DNA from: Streptomyces graminofaciens
Lineage (GTDB): Bacteria > Actinomycetota > Actinomycetes > Streptomycetales > Streptomycetaceae
NCBI RefSeq assembly: GCF_030294945.1
Contig: NZ_AP018448.1
Location: forward strand, 9,520,501 to 9,584,500
Length of the DNA stretch: 64,000 nt
Direction: 5' to 3'
Numbering within the stretch: the first letter of the stretch is position 1; each line of letters starts with the position of its first letter. Of the stretch, positions 63,863-64,000 are shown in pieces. Below the pieces are notes generated by a model. That model saw nothing but the letters and a program-made list of their open reading frames with translations, ran no database searches and was not told where the DNA came from. The translations under genes were made by a program, and so were the position numbers.

Positions 63863-64000
63863 ATGCGCCGAAGGGCCGGCCTGATCCTGCTCGCGCTCGC
63901 CATGTTCTTCGCGGCGCTGTCCCCACTGCTGCGCTGGTACGCCTTCCCGCGCCTGGCCAAGATCCCGGCGAACGAGTACCAGTCCATGGTCCTCGAAGCG
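63863..64000 (+). CDS. DUF3068 (PorA-like) protein, N-terminal part (3' end outside window)
   Basis: 46 codons from ATG 63863, with GGGAGG five bases upstream, running off the window. RRAGLILLALAMFFAALSPLLRWYAFPRLAKIP followed by EYQSMVLEA is the N-terminal anchor and start of a DUF3068 protein, a secreted or membrane-anchored actinobacterial family related to corynebacterial porin-like PorA. Function unknown. Confidence 0.7.
   Translation, partial: MRRRAGLILLALAMFFAALSPLLRWYAFPRLAKIPANEYQSMVLEA

Overview
The window is high-GC actinobacterial DNA, almost certainly a Streptomyces chromosome. The evidence is the strong third-position GC bias, frequent GTG starts, GTGA/ATGA translational overlaps, Streptomyces-type dispersed intergenic repeats, the trpC-trpM-trpB-trpA arrangement with the Streptomyces-specific trpM, and a core gene order (trp, lgt, gltBD, pyk, pdtaR, livKHMGF, polA) that I recognise from streptomycetes. 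This is recognition from the sequence; no database search was run.

Layout. (1) 1-5.1 kb: end of the tryptophan operon (trpC partial, trpM, trpB, trpA), a membrane-anchored DsbA-like protein and lgt. (2) 5.2-12.2 kb, minus strand: a tightly coupled operon with four tandem ADP-ribosylglycohydrolase (ADPRH) family paralogues, a class III CoA-transferase and a CitE-like lyase. One paralogue has lost a metal ligand and another has no usable start in its conserved frame. (3) 12.5-19.7 kb: a VIT/CCC1-type transporter and glutamate synthase gltB-gltD, with a GlnR-like box upstream. (4) 19.8-31.8 kb: a rhomboid protease, then a compact cluster whose members match, gene for gene, the mycobacterial KstR2 regulon for steroid C/D-ring (HIP) catabolism: two acyl-CoA dehydrogenases, IpdF, a KstR2-like TetR, FadA6, IpdC, IpdB, IpdA, EchA20 and two more short-chain dehydrogenases. 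Two divergent promoters in it carry the same operator-like sequence. (5) 31.8-34.4 kb: a zinc-peptidase-like gene, an intact 851-bp IS5-family insertion with a 3-bp target duplication, chorismate mutase and an intergenic minisatellite. (6) 34.4-46 kb: a lone receiver protein, aminopeptidase N, a PLP-decarboxylase/N-hydroxylase pair, an SGNH hydrolase, a Tat-exported nucleotidase, a SIMPL protein and pyruvate kinase. (7) 46-54 kb: an HTH/LAGLIDADG protein beside an unusual tRNA, the ANTAR regulator pdtaR, and the branched-chain amino-acid ABC transporter. (8) 54-64 kb: a lipoprotein, a thioesterase, an FdhF/YdeP-type molybdoenzyme, DNA polymerase I, a DUF4184 membrane protein, a secreted lytic transglycosylase, a small membrane peptide and the start of a DUF3068 protein.

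How the parts work together. Most of the window is housekeeping: amino-acid and nitrogen assimilation, envelope biogenesis, glycolysis, replication and transport. Two blocks stand out as catabolic modules. The HIP cluster forms a self-contained circuit of two divergent transcription units around two shared operators, with its own regulator. It lacks the entry ligase (fadD3) and all ring A/B genes, so it must work with loci elsewhere. The ADPRH/CoA-transferase/lyase operon has no function I can name. It is the best candidate here for an undescribed system. Several genes have in-frame microsatellites or dispersed repeats at their ends, which is an unusual recurring feature of this window.
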